A stretch of 64,000 nt of DNA from Synechococcales cyanobacterium GL140_1_metabat_312 (GTDB lineage Bacteria > Cyanobacteriota > Cyanobacteriia > Leptolyngbyales > Leptolyngbyaceae), in assembly GCA_025351345.1 (NCBI GenBank), contig JANXWB010000028.1, positions 35,251 through 99,250 of the forward strand, read 5' to 3'. A model generated the notes under the pieces. It was not told the origin of the DNA, did no database searches, and saw nothing but the letters and a program-made list of their open reading frames with translations. Shown one piece after another: positions 9,418 to 18,953 of the stretch (position 1 is the first letter of the stretch; each line of letters starts with the position of its first letter). A program made the translations under genes and the position numbers.

Positions 9418-9978
9418 ATGAAGCAAATGCGATTGATGACCACCCAAACGGTCGAGTTACGGGTACCCCCTCAACGGTTTCCGATCGAAGACTATTTACG
9501 GACTCCTGATCGTTTTGTTCAAACCTTGGCTCCCGCCGATCGACTCCAACGCATTGATACGGAGCGGTATCGTCTGGAAATTCCGGCGTTTTCAATGTTG
9601 ACCTTAACCATTTGTCCAATTGTAGATCTAGCGGTGTGGGTAGATGATGATCAAAAAATCCAAATCGAATCGGTTGCATTTGAGATGCGCGGAATGGAAG
9701 GACTAAAAGATCGGTTCGCTTTTAAATTAATTGGAGAACTATACCCGGTTCATACGCCTCAAGATGTTTTGATGCGAGGCAATGCGCTATTACGAATAGA
9801 TTTGGATTTGCCAAGACCGTTTAGCCTAATGCCACAGTCTGTAGTGGAAAGAGCTGGAAATACGGTATTGAAGGCGTCGCTTGGGGCAGTCAAAGGCCGA
9901 ATGTTGAAGGAATTAGTGCGGGATTATCAAGCTTGGGCATTGGAACAATCAGGTGCGATCGCTATGGGAACAGACTGA
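9418..9978 (+). CDS. DUF1997 family protein
   Basis: About 186 residues. The profile (RYRLEIPAFSMLTL followed by CPIVDLAVWVDDDQKIQIES and a C-terminal GNALLRIDLDLPRPF stretch) matches DUF1997, a family of cyanobacteria and plastids with no established function. The ATG at 9418 is preceded by an AGGGATAGG-like site; GTG 9358 and the nearby ATGs at 9427 and 9436 are alternatives. Its last 52 bases overlap the 3' end of rnhB on the other strand. The neighbourhood pheA/DUF1997/rnhB/rne is a recurring cyanobacterial arrangement. Confidence 0.8.
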   Translation: MKQMRLMTTQTVELRVPPQRFPIEDYLRTPDRFVQTLAPADRLQRIDTERYRLEIPAFSMLTLTICPIVDLAVWVDDDQKIQIESVAFEMRGMEGLKDRFAFKLIGELYPVHTPQDVLMRGNALLRIDLDLPRPFSLMPQSVVERAGNTVLKASLGAVKGRMLKELVRDYQAWALEQSGAIAMGTD

Positions 9979-10628
9979 GGAAACAGATCGAGTTGCTCGA
10001 TGACAATTCGCACAGGTGCATAGGTTTTGCGATGCCAAGGTGTGATACCAAGCGATCGAAGTCCAGACAAATGTTGTGCAGTTCCGTAGCCACGATTGCA
10101 CTCCCAGCCATAACCAGGATAGCGACTAGCCAGTCGAGTCATGAATCGATCGCGTCGAACTTTTGCAACTATAGAAGCGCAGGCAATACTGTAGGAGAAA
10201 ATGTCGCCTTTAATAATGGTCGTAATAGGAACGCCAAAATCAACCTTAATTTTTCGGCCATCAATTAAAGCATGATCCAACGGTTGAATTCGACCGATCG
10301 CTCGCTGCATTGCACGGTAGGACGCTTGTAAAACGTTCATTTCTTCAATCTCTGCAACCGATGCCACACCAATACCGATTGCGATCGATTGCTGCTGAAT
10401 TTGTCCATAAAGTCTATTTCGCTGAAGTTCAGAGAGTTTCTTTGAATCTCGGATTCCTATAATAGGCACAAGATCCTGTGGTAGCAAAACAGCCGCAGCA
10501 ATGAGCGGCCCTGCTAAACAACCTAGTCCCACCTCATCGACACCCGCAACACGAGTATGACCTTTTCCCCAGAGGTCACACTCAAAATTAAGGGTTGGAG
10601 CGATACTCGTTAATCCACTCATCGACAC
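9927..10628 (-). CDS. rnhB: Ribonuclease HII
   Basis: A 233-residue RNase HII, which removes ribonucleotides and RNA primers from DNA. The catalytic DE pair is D31-E32 in AGVDEVG, and the later acidic residues lie in IDGRKI and KGDIFSYS. Oddly, the usual GRG motif that reads the ribose-deoxyribose junction is GLG here (G34-L35-G36), so the conserved arginine is absent. The ATG lies two bases after the rne stop, so the two genes are almost certainly co-transcribed. Its 3' end overlaps the convergent DUF1997 gene by 52 bases. Confidence 0.93.
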   Translation of the reverse strand: MSMSGLTSIAPTLNFECDLWGKGHTRVAGVDEVGLGCLAGPLIAAAVLLPQDLVPIIGIRDSKKLSELQRNRLYGQIQQQSIAIGIGVASVAEIEEMNVLQASYRAMQRAIGRIQPLDHALIDGRKIKVDFGVPITTIIKGDIFSYSIACASIVAKVRRDRFMTRLASRYPGYGWECNRGYGTAQHLSGLRSLGITPWHRKTYAPVRIVIEQLDLFPQSVPIAIAPDCSNAQA

Positions 10629-10630
10629 GA

Positions 10631-13081
10631 TTAAGTAGCAGATGAACGGCGACGACGACGACGGGGTGCTCCATCGTCCTCAGGCTCAAGAGACTCATCC
10701 ACTATAGAGTTTTCGACAATGGTTGGAACTTCAACGACTTCTGCTTCATCAACCTCCTCTGAGTCTAGCTCGACAGGTTCATCAAAATCGAATTCAGCTT
10801 GTTCATCAAACGATCGCTTAATGGGTGGAGCGACGCTGCCATCACTCCTACGATCAATCCGACCACGGGCACGGCGGGCGGGAATTGCATCACTGAATTC
10901 AGATTCATCCGGATCAAGTGAGGTAATAAACTCAGATTCGATCGCTGGAAACTCCTCTGAGTTAGGGATGTCAGTTACATCATCATCCACTACAACGGTC
11001 TCATCCGTCGGAACTTCGCCCGGAGCATAGATCCGAATAATGGCCGACCTTGGATTTTTAGGCGTTTGCTCTGAAAGTACAAGGGGAGAGATTCCCATCC
11101 AAGCATAGACATCTTGTTCATCCCCAGTCATCTCAACATTGATGATTTCAGGCGGTTCACTCGGGGTCCGCTCACGACGTCCACTTCGAGTTCGACGTTC
11201 TTCAAACCGTGATTCACGACTTTCACGCACTGCGGGCGCAGCCTCTTCCGGTTGAAGTCCTAGAACATCGGTATCGTCTTCAAGTAGCGGTAATTCATGG
11301 CGACTAGTGACCCGATCGAGAGAAATTCGTTCATTTTGGACCCGTTCCCTCGGATGACGATCGTTGGAAATACGATCGTTCGGGATTCGATCCGTGGACG
11401 GGCGATCGACGGGAGTCTCATCCCATGGAGAGGCACCCCGATCCGCTGTGGTCTCCTTCGTAAAGGGTTCACCCCGACGGCGACGGCGACGATTCCCAGC
11501 GCGTCCACGTTCTTGATAACTAGGGTGTTGAGATAAGTCTAATACGCCTTCGCTGTCAAAGCCCCCATCTTCAAACCCAGTAAATCCTTCAGGAGCATAG
11601 GATTCAGCGTATCCAGGACTTCGAGCTTCAGGCAGTCTCGCTTCAGGGCGGCCCTCTCGTCTAGCACTCCGTCTACCGATGTCGCGGGATTCTCGCCGAT
11701 CGGATGGAGTATCACTATATTGAGGCGCAGGCTGTTGAGAGGCCAAGTACTGAGGTGCAGAACTGGTCGCTCCAGGCGGTGCAAAGTGATCCGGAATCTC
11801 TTCGTAATGGTGGTACTGATGCTGAGTTTGGAGAGCGCTCGGCGCTTCACCCGGAAGATTGACATGCATCCCAATTCCGCTACAGGCCGGACAAGGAACG
11901 CCAAACAATTCGTAGATATTCTTTCCTTGTCGTTTACGGGTCAATTCCACCAGCCCCAATTCAGTAAGCTGAGCAATCTGTGGCTTGGCTTTATCCGATC
12001 GCATCGCATTATTAAAATGCTCTAACACTTGAAGTTTGTCGCGTCTCGATTCCATATCGATAAAATCAACGACAATCACCCCAGCAATATTTCGCAACCG
12101 TAATTGACGGGCAATTTCAGTCGCAGATTCACAATTAGTCCAAAGCACCGTTTCACGAGCCGTCGCCGATCGGGTAAAGGAACCTGAGTTAACGTCAATG
12201 ACGGTCAACGCTTCGGTCTTCTCAATAATAATGTAGCCGCCTGATGGGAGATCTACCCGAGGCTTCATTGCTTCGCGAATGGCTGCATTGACTCTGAAAT
12301 ATTCCAGAATCGAACCGCGTTCACGATGCTGATCGACCAATACACCTTGAGGCATCCGGCCCCCACCCCAACTGGTGAGATGCTGCTTGACGCGCTTAAG
12401 ACCTTGAACTGAATCAACGACAATCCGATTGACATTATCGCAGTAAGCATCACGTAACACCCGTTGAACGAAGTCGTCATCGCGGTTTAGCAATGCAGGC
12501 GGGCGGGTTGCAGAGGCTTCCGTTAAGACCGATTCCCATTGCTTTTGGAGATTTTCGAGATCTTCAATAATGGCTTCTTCGGGCATTCCATCAGCTTCAG
12601 TCCGGATCAAAATCCCCATACCCGCTGGCTTCATCAAAATCGCGAGGGCACGCAACCGATTCCGTTCACTTTCGCTATCAATCCGGCGAGATAGGTTAAC
12701 CCCACGACCGTAGGGCATCAAAACCAAATAGCGACCCGGAAGAGAAATATTTCCCGTCAGTCGTGGGCCTTTGGTTCCGGTGGGTTCCTTCATCACCTGC
12801 ACCAAGACCTTCTGTTGAGGCGCGAGGAGTTCGGTGATAGATGATGCCGATCGGCGCAGTCGCAGTGGACCTAAATCGGTGACATGAATGAAACCATTTC
12901 GATCGGAATCACCGATATTCACAAACGCCGCATCAATGCCCGGAAGCACATTTTCCACAACCCCGAGATAGATATCACTGACCTGATGAGTCCCTGTGGC
13001 CACCACCAGTTCTTGAATCTGTTCAGCATCAAAAACCGCAGCAATCCGGTGCTGCTCCGCAATAACAATCTGCTTGGACAT
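10631..13081 (-). CDS. rne: Ribonuclease E
   Basis: An 816-residue endoribonuclease of the RNase E/G family that starts mRNA decay and processes stable RNA. It has an N-terminal S1 domain (about 36-120), catalytic metal aspartates D296 (VIDVNSG) and D339 (VVDFID), and the CPAC zinc-link at 397-400. After about residue 420 comes a long, low-complexity, charged tail. It ends in RRRRRRSSAT, which contains the nonapeptide R6-SSA reported in cyanobacteria to recruit polynucleotide phosphorylase. It is followed at once by rnhB. A 265-base leader separates it from the upstream radical SAM gene. Confidence 0.97.
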   Translation of the reverse strand: MSKQIVIAEQHRIAAVFDAEQIQELVVATGTHQVSDIYLGVVENVLPGIDAAFVNIGDSDRNGFIHVTDLGPLRLRRSASSITELLAPQQKVLVQVMKEPTGTKGPRLTGNISLPGRYLVLMPYGRGVNLSRRIDSESERNRLRALAILMKPAGMGILIRTEADGMPEEAIIEDLENLQKQWESVLTEASATRPPALLNRDDDFVQRVLRDAYCDNVNRIVVDSVQGLKRVKQHLTSWGGGRMPQGVLVDQHRERGSILEYFRVNAAIREAMKPRVDLPSGGYIIIEKTEALTVIDVNSGSFTRSATARETVLWTNCESATEIARQLRLRNIAGVIVVDFIDMESRRDKLQVLEHFNNAMRSDKAKPQIAQLTELGLVELTRKRQGKNIYELFGVPCPACSGIGMHVNLPGEAPSALQTQHQYHHYEEIPDHFAPPGATSSAPQYLASQQPAPQYSDTPSDRRESRDIGRRSARREGRPEARLPEARSPGYAESYAPEGFTGFEDGGFDSEGVLDLSQHPSYQERGRAGNRRRRRRGEPFTKETTADRGASPWDETPVDRPSTDRIPNDRISNDRHPRERVQNERISLDRVTSRHELPLLEDDTDVLGLQPEEAAPAVRESRESRFEERRTRSGRRERTPSEPPEIINVEMTGDEQDVYAWMGISPLVLSEQTPKNPRSAIIRIYAPGEVPTDETVVVDDDVTDIPNSEEFPAIESEFITSLDPDESEFSDAIPARRARGRIDRRSDGSVAPPIKRSFDEQAEFDFDEPVELDSEEVDEAEVVEVPTIVENSIVDESLEPEDDGAPRRRRRRSSAT

Positions 13082-13308
13082 TCAGTTAATTTCCTTAAAC
13101 TTGGTCTAGAGCCACGCCCTCAAATCTTGGGTACGCAGGTCTGTAATTTTTTGAATCTAGGGTCCACGGTTCAACGCTTGCCGCCTAAATTCAGAACTGT
13201 GAAACAAAATACAAAGCGGGAGCCTAACGGTGCAATAGCACGATCGTCAAGCGCACAACAAAACATTCAGGCTGAGTAAACTACGCAATCCGAAAAACTT
13301 CCACTCTC

Positions 13309-13314
13309 ATTATA
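13309..13314 (-). promoter_or_regulatory. Probable -10 element for rne, with long 5' leader
   Basis: On the minus strand this reads TATAAT within acatTATAATgag; the -35 region is poor. Transcription from here would give rne a leader of roughly 220 bases (13082-13300). Long leaders that serve RNase E autoregulation are known in bacteria, including cyanobacteria. The link here is inference. Confidence 0.5.
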
Positions 13315-13346
13315 ATGTAAGGGATGGTTTTTCGCAGTTGTTTCTC

Positions 13347-16052
13347 TTAGCTATAAATTGTAGCTTGAATTGTCAAGTCTAGGATGAGAAGTTTCTCACG
13401 GTAAATTTTTTCGCATTTATCCTCAGCTTTTGGAGCGGTGGAGTTTAAAAATAGTTGTAACCGATGGATTTTATCTAGACTTAACGGCTGCCCCGATCGG
13501 GCCTCTAACTGCGCTACCAGTTGATCGGGCCGTAGGTGAGTGCCATTATTTTGACAACTGCCGATATAGCGCAGGGTTAGAGTGCGATCATTAACCGTCT
13601 GAATTTCTAGATCAAAGAGCCGTTCTCGAATATCAATTGAAACTATTTTTCCTGAGTTGGTCTCGTGGTTAATCCAAATTTCAGGTGCTTGCATGATTTC
13701 CTGGACCCAATTTTGGGCGGTCCCGATCGTCACACTGGTTTCAAGCGAGATCTCAAGCTGATACTCTGCCCGATGCAGTGCCGTGGTTGCGGCATCATCT
13801 TTCAAGGGAATCTCTTCAATCCGAAAAACGGGTATGGCGTTGGGAAGCTGTGCGACAATCCGCTGAAGAAAAAGTTCCGGTTCAACCCGCTCGGTGAGTT
13901 CAAAGTCCATAATTTCGCCGCTGCTGGTCACGCCCAAGGAAAGTGCACTAGCGGGAATGATTCGAGGGCTAGGATGGAAGCCATTGCTGTAGGAAATAGG
14001 TAGACTTGCCCGACGAATGACCCGATCGAACAACCGTAACAAATCCAAGTGACTGGTCAAGGCCATATCGCCCTCTTTACCAAACCAAATCCGCAGACGT
14101 TGCACCCGATCGCTTTTGGGTTTGAATTGGCCTTGAAATTCAGGAATGGGCTGGGCCGGAACCACGACATTGTGACCAAAATCCAATCCACAAACGCCAC
14201 AATGAGAACACCCATCAAACGAACAATCAGGAATGGCAGCCTCTGCTAAGGCCCGTTTTAAATCGTCATACAGCCAACGCTTATCAATTCCCGTGTCTAA
14301 ATGGTCCCAGGGCAGCGCAAGATCCAGATTAGGCAAGCGTTGATCAGGTAATTCTTCATCTAATTTCGACGGAAAAATGTCCCATTCGCCCTCTTCTACT
14401 TGGCGATATTTCCAATCTAGATTCGCCTCTGCGATCGCCCTAGTCCAAGCACCATAAGCTTTTTCTAAACTTTCCCACCAGGCATCCATCCCTGCCCCTA
14501 ATTCCCACGCCCGTCGAATCACAGTGCCCAAACGCCGATCGCCCCGCCCTACAAAGTCTTCCATTGCAGAAATTCGCACATCGGTATAGTTCACTTTCAA
14601 ACCGCGCAATTGTTTGAATCCGTCTTTGAGCAATGCCTGTTTGCGCTTAAATTCAACGGTCGAAACCGCGTGCCACTGAAACGGCGTGTGGGGTTTGGGC
14701 GTGAAATTAGAAATGGTGATATTGAAATCTAGGCGCTTGCGTTTATGGCCGCTACATTCGCGCCGCAGCCATTGCACCGTATCTACAATCCCCACTACAT
14801 CCGCGTCCGTTTCCCCCGGCAACCCAATCATGAAATACAGCTTGATCTTCGTCCAGCCCTGTTCCCAAGCAGTTTTGATGCCCCGCAGTAGTTCTTCGTT
14901 GGTCAGCCCTTTATTGATAATATCCCGCATTCGCTGGGTTCCAGCTTCTGGCGCAAAGGTGAGGCTTCCTTGACGAGTTCCCCCTAGAATATTGGCAATA
15001 TTTTCATCAAACCGATCGACCCGCTGACTGGGTAACATCAAGGAAATGTTATCGCCCTGCAACCGATTTTTAATCTCCACGCCGACCGCTGGTAGCGCTA
15101 GATAATCCGAGCAGCTCAAGGAAAGGAGCGAAAATTCGTTATATCCCGTCGATCGCATTCCTGTTTCAATCGATTCCACCACCTCTTCCGGGGCCACATC
15201 TCGCGCTGGACGGGTCAACATTCCCGGCTGACAAAACCGACAGCCCCGCGTACAGCCCCGACGAATTTCAATGGTGAGCCGATCGTGAACCGTCTCAACA
15301 TAAGGCACAAGACCAATCGAATAGGCCGGAATTGGAGTCGCCACCCGTCTCAGAATTCGCCTCGGTACATCATCACGATTTCGCGTCACAGAACCGTCAG
15401 AATTCGAGTCATAGAACATAGGCACGTAGACACCAGGAACCTGCGCCAAATCCAGTAATAAATCGACACGGGCTAATCCCGCAAGTTTCCCCTCTTCTAG
15501 CACCAGTCCAATTTCCGGCAATAGTTCTTCGCCGTCGCCCATGACAATAAAGTCCAGAAAATCGGCATAGGGTTCTGGGTTTGAGGTCGCAGTTTGGCCT
15601 CCTGCAAAAATCAACGGATAGTCGCCAGAGTTGCGATCGCGCGACATTACGGGAATTTGAGCCAAATCCAGCATTTCTAAAATATTGGTCGCCCCCAATT
15701 CATAGGACAGACTAAATCCCAAAATATCAAAGTCAGACAGCGATCGTTTTGACTCAACCGCAAAGAGTGGCGTATTTGTGTCCCGAAGTTTGATTGCAAG
15801 GTCTGCTGCTGGCAAATAGGACCGATCGCACAGTTGGCGGGGCTGGGTATTAATGATGCTGTAGAGGATGATATGCCCCAGATTTGAGGAGCCAACCTCG
15901 TAGATTTCGGGGTAAGTCAAGGCCCAGCGAACGGTTGCACTATCCCAATCTTTATGGACCGCCCCGAGTTCGTTGCCAAGGTACCGAGCCGGACGATGGA
16001 TGTCTGTTGTGATTAAGTATTCAACTGCAACCGCCACGGCGACCGACCTCAT
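13347..16052 (-). CDS. TIGR03960 family B12-binding-type radical SAM protein (with TIGR03936 C-terminal domain)
   Basis: A 901-residue fusion. The N-terminal third is the B12-binding-like region of TIGR03960. The radical SAM cluster motif is C267-x3-C271-x2-C274 (RGCTRGCRFCQPG), followed by the usual barrel (LMLPSQRVDRF, LTFAPEAGTQRMRDIINK). The C-terminal ~230 residues (LRIWFGKEGDMALTSHLDLLR onwards) form the TIGR03936/DUF2344 domain that is a separate protein in some bacteria. The substrate is unknown; next to rne it is often suspected of acting on RNA. This gene-rne-rnhB order recurs in cyanobacteria. The start near 16052 is uncertain by a few codons. Confidence 0.92.
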   Translation of the reverse strand: MRSVAVAVAVEYLITTDIHRPARYLGNELGAVHKDWDSATVRWALTYPEIYEVGSSNLGHIILYSIINTQPRQLCDRSYLPAADLAIKLRDTNTPLFAVESKRSLSDFDILGFSLSYELGATNILEMLDLAQIPVMSRDRNSGDYPLIFAGGQTATSNPEPYADFLDFIVMGDGEELLPEIGLVLEEGKLAGLARVDLLLDLAQVPGVYVPMFYDSNSDGSVTRNRDDVPRRILRRVATPIPAYSIGLVPYVETVHDRLTIEIRRGCTRGCRFCQPGMLTRPARDVAPEEVVESIETGMRSTGYNEFSLLSLSCSDYLALPAVGVEIKNRLQGDNISLMLPSQRVDRFDENIANILGGTRQGSLTFAPEAGTQRMRDIINKGLTNEELLRGIKTAWEQGWTKIKLYFMIGLPGETDADVVGIVDTVQWLRRECSGHKRKRLDFNITISNFTPKPHTPFQWHAVSTVEFKRKQALLKDGFKQLRGLKVNYTDVRISAMEDFVGRGDRRLGTVIRRAWELGAGMDAWWESLEKAYGAWTRAIAEANLDWKYRQVEEGEWDIFPSKLDEELPDQRLPNLDLALPWDHLDTGIDKRWLYDDLKRALAEAAIPDCSFDGCSHCGVCGLDFGHNVVVPAQPIPEFQGQFKPKSDRVQRLRIWFGKEGDMALTSHLDLLRLFDRVIRRASLPISYSNGFHPSPRIIPASALSLGVTSSGEIMDFELTERVEPELFLQRIVAQLPNAIPVFRIEEIPLKDDAATTALHRAEYQLEISLETSVTIGTAQNWVQEIMQAPEIWINHETNSGKIVSIDIRERLFDLEIQTVNDRTLTLRYIGSCQNNGTHLRPDQLVAQLEARSGQPLSLDKIHRLQLFLNSTAPKAEDKCEKIYREKLLILDLTIQATIYS

Positions 16053-16328
16053 TATCTATAGATCATGAATCATTAGGGTTCAGTATACAGAACGTGACGA
16101 TCGGACCTCAGGCAATTTGGACTTAAAATTGTTCTACTCATCCACCAAGCATTCATCCACTAAAAAGGAGGATTCCATCGGACCTCCCTCTGAACTTACA
16201 TAACTTTAATACTAAGACTGTTTGAGTTAGATTCAGACTGCCATCAAGCCCAGAGATTCTAAGCCATGTCCCCAGACGGGGCAGTTTAGAACAATAACGA
16301 TACAATATTGACACAATTCATAAATCCA

Positions 16329-16691
16329 CTAGGCTGCAACAGTTGCAAACTCATTAATCTCGAATGCACGGTCAAGCTGCGTTAATTCAAAAAGAATCCG
16401 AGCTGGAGCTGAAAGAGAACAAAGACTAAAGCGTTTGTTGAGACGCTGAGCAAGACTCAACGTAGAAACTAAGCTCATCAATGCTGCACTATCAAGGGAC
16501 TCGACCTGACTCATGTCCACCATCAATGATGCGGAACCCGGAGACATCACGGCTTTCGTCAATTGATCTTGGAATGCGAAGACATTAGTCGAGTTGACGT
16601 GTCCTTGAGGACAAATCACCATATTTTCTTGAGCTTGAGTCAGAGCAGGTAGCGACTTCAAAGCTTGTGAACGATTAAGAGTGATTTGCAT
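16329..16691 (-). CDS. STAS domain protein (anti-sigma factor antagonist-like)
   Basis: A 120-residue single STAS domain, similar to SpoIIAA/RsbV. The segment LMVDMSQVESLDSAALMSL carries the phosphorylatable serine in the family position (D67-S68). Proteins of this type bind an anti-sigma factor or a partner kinase and are switched by serine phosphorylation. No kinase or PP2C phosphatase gene lies nearby, so the partner is elsewhere. It stands alone between two long spacers. Cyanobacteria carry many such STAS proteins, some involved in motility or stress, so a specific role cannot be given. Confidence 0.85.
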   Translation of the reverse strand: MQITLNRSQALKSLPALTQAQENMVICPQGHVNSTNVFAFQDQLTKAVMSPGSASLMVDMSQVESLDSAALMSLVSTLSLAQRLNKRFSLCSLSAPARILFELTQLDRAFEINEFATVAA

Positions 16692-17232
16692 GGTCGAAAC
16701 CTCTGAAGAAAGTTGCTTGGAAAGTCGTAACCTTCGCTAGCCTTGACAATAACTGCCCTTGATCCAGAACGGTGGGATTAGGAGATTCATTATCGAAATC
16801 TTCACTGTCCTCTTAAAGATCTTAAACTTTCCGTAAGTTACTCCTACAAGTGTGATTTAGGAGACATCGGAGAAGTTTTATCTCCCGATCGACTGAATGT
16901 TAGAGAATCAAAGTCTAGGCATTCGAGTTAATTTTAAATATGCCAGATTCTAGAATGTTCTCCATCTCCTATAAGAGTGAATTACTAGTGCTGAATGTAG
17001 GATGAGTTGCTCGTATTGAGTTGTGTTGATATTGGTAAAGCTTGACGATGGAGTATGACTATATCCAATCGCGATCGGCTTATGCGGTGTGTAGGATAGC
17101 GATTTTTTATGATTGTTAAGCGGTGATATTAATCACGATTTATGGGCTAAATGGATCACATTTAGAACGACAACAATACTAGAGGATAGTTGAGAACACC
17201 ACGGATCATAACACTCTACACCTCCGGCTATT
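16692..17232. other. Long divergent intergenic region
   Basis: There are 541 bases between the divergent STAS gene and the 64-residue gene, and I find no supported coding frame. It is AT-rich and holds several promoter-like A/T stretches. A small dyad, GTGAT-ATTA-ATCAC at 17123-17136, lies about 100 bases upstream of the next gene. The dyad could be an operator, but nothing else supports that. Confidence 0.4.
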
Positions 17233-17427
17233 ATGAAAACTGCCTTTGCCATTCGCCGTCTTGTGGAAGAAGCTCTCCATACAAAATGTTTGACTCCTGA
17301 GGTTGAACGTGCGATCAACTTTGAACTGACGCAGATGGGCTATGTTTCAGCGGTGGATTACGAAGCTCTAGAGCTGCTTATGGAAGAAATGGATGAGGGC
17401 CGGATCCGTTTAGTCGCAAGCCGTTAA
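17233..17427 (+). CDS. Small conserved-looking hypothetical protein
   Basis: A 64-residue acidic helical protein (MKTAFAIRRLVEEALHTKC at the start). The composition and tidy ending (EMDEGRIRLVASR) look like a real gene rather than a chance frame. It is 179 bases upstream of dapL on the same strand. I do not recognise a named family. A ribosome site before the ATG (cacctccggct) is weak. Confidence 0.6.
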   Translation: MKTAFAIRRLVEEALHTKCLTPEVERAINFELTQMGYVSAVDYEALELLMEEMDEGRIRLVASR

Positions 17428-17606
17428 AATGACTGAGTGATTAAGATGATCAATTTAATAGTGATCAAACCATTAAAATAATTATAATTCTTTGCCCAGC
17501 ACCCAAATTCCCGAACAACGATATGCAGCACGGGTCCGCTTGACGCTAAACTGTTCGGTGTGAATTTCCCATGAATGACTTATAGGAACCGGGTAGCAAC
17601 GATATT

Positions 17607-18842
17607 ATGGCAAGAATTAATGACAATTATCTAAAGCTCAAAGCGGGATACTTGTTCCCAGAAATAGGACGAAGGGTCAGTACATTTGCCCAAGCTAATC
17701 CAGATGCGAAGATTATCCGGCTAGGAATTGGCGATGTGACGGAACCCTTGCCTCAAGCTTGCCGCGATGCAATGATTCTGGCGGTGCATGATATGGGCGA
17801 TCGAAGCAAGTTCAAAGGCTACGGACCAGAACAGGGTTACGAATGGCTACGCGAAAAGATTGCGACCCAAGACTTTAAGGCACGCGGTTGTGATATTGAT
17901 GCCTCTGAGATCTTTATTTCAGATGGTTCTAAGTGTGACTGTGGTGCGATTTTAGATATCTTAGGTTCGGATAATCGAATTGCGGTAACGGATCCGGTTT
18001 ACCCAGTCTACGTTGATACGAATGTGATGGCGGGGAACACGGGCGATATGAATGATAAGGGCGAATATGACGGCCTTGTCTATTTGCCTATTACCGCTGA
18101 GAATAATTTTACGGCGGCAATTCCCACGGAAAAAGTTGATTTAATCTACCTTTGTTTCCCGAATAATCCAACGGGGGCGACAGCAACAAAAGCTCATCTA
18201 GAGGAATGGGTTGCCTATGCTCGTAAGCATGGTTCAATTATTTTGTTTGATGCGGCCTATGAAGCATTTATTCAAGATCCTGATATGCCCCATTCAATTT
18301 TTGAAATTGAGGGTGCGCGGGATTGTGCGATAGAATTCCGATCGTTTTCCAAGAACGCAGGATTCACGGGAACCCGATGTGCGATGACCATTGTGCCAAA
18401 GTCGCTGAAGGGTAAAACCAAGGACGGGCAAGAGGTTGAGCTATGGGGACTATGGAATCGTCGCCAGTCTACTAAGTTCAATGGCGTCTCGTACATTGTG
18501 CAGCGTGGTGCGGAAGCGGTGTATTCCCCGGAAGGACAAGAGCAGACAAAAGCATTAATCCAGTTCTATATGGAGAATGCGAAGATTATTCTAAATAGAT
18601 TGACAGCGATCGGAATTAGTGTGTATGGCGGAACAAATGCGCCCTATGTTTGGGTGAAAACACCGCAGGGACTGTCAAGTTGGGATTTCTTCGACAAGTT
18701 GCTGACTGTGTGCAATGTTGTGGGAACGCCGGGTTCTGGTTTTGGCGCGGCGGGCGAGGGCTATTTCCGAATCTCTGCATTCAATAGCCGCGAGAATGTA
18801 AACGAGGCGATGGATCGCATTGAGGCGAAGTTTAAGGCGTAG
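17607..18842 (+). CDS. dapL: LL-diaminopimelate aminotransferase
   Basis: A 411-residue class I/II PLP aminotransferase that makes LL-diaminopimelate directly from tetrahydrodipicolinate, the lysine and peptidoglycan route used by plants, cyanobacteria and chlamydiae. The Schiff-base lysine is K249 in [14 protein letters not shown]. Other marks are the N-terminal [16 protein letters not shown], the SDGSKCDCG segment and FPNNPTGA. Length and sequence are full. A long hairpin follows the stop at 18849-18895. The ATG at 17607 is well placed, although the upstream ribosome site (aggaaccgggtagc) is distant. Confidence 0.96.
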   Translation: MARINDNYLKLKAGYLFPEIGRRVSTFAQANPDAKIIRLGIGDVTEPLPQACRDAMILAVHDMGDRSKFKGYGPEQGYEWLREKIATQDFKARGCDIDASEIFISDGSKCDCGAILDILGSDNRIAVTDPVYPVYVDTNVMAGNTGDMNDKGEYDGLVYLPITAENNFTAAIPTEKVDLIYLCFPNNPTGATATKAHLEEWVAYARKHGSIILFDAAYEAFIQDPDMPHSIFEIEGARDCAIEFRSFSKNAGFTGTRCAMTIVPKSLKGKTKDGQEVELWGLWNRRQSTKFNGVSYIVQRGAEAVYSPEGQEQTKALIQFYMENAKIILNRLTAIGISVYGGTNAPYVWVKTPQGLSSWDFFDKLLTVCNVVGTPGSGFGAAGEGYFRISAFNSRENVNEAMDRIEAKFKA

Positions 18843-18848
18843 AATTAT

Positions 18849-18895
18849 TGTTTCCCAGTGTCGTCTCCCTCGCAACGAGATGATACTGGGAGACA
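18849..18895 (+). terminator. Long hairpin after dapL
   Basis: Nineteen consecutive pairs (some G-U) enclose a nine-base loop: the outer arm TGTTTCCCAGT pairs with ACTGGGAGACA, and the inner arm GTCGTCTC pairs with GAGATGAT. There is no T-run, so it may act as a 3' stabilising or processing hairpin rather than a classic terminator. Confidence 0.6.
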
Positions 18896-18953
18896 AAATA
18901 CTTAAAACTATTTCTGTACTGACAGACTAATCTAGTCCTGAATCTTGTTTTAT

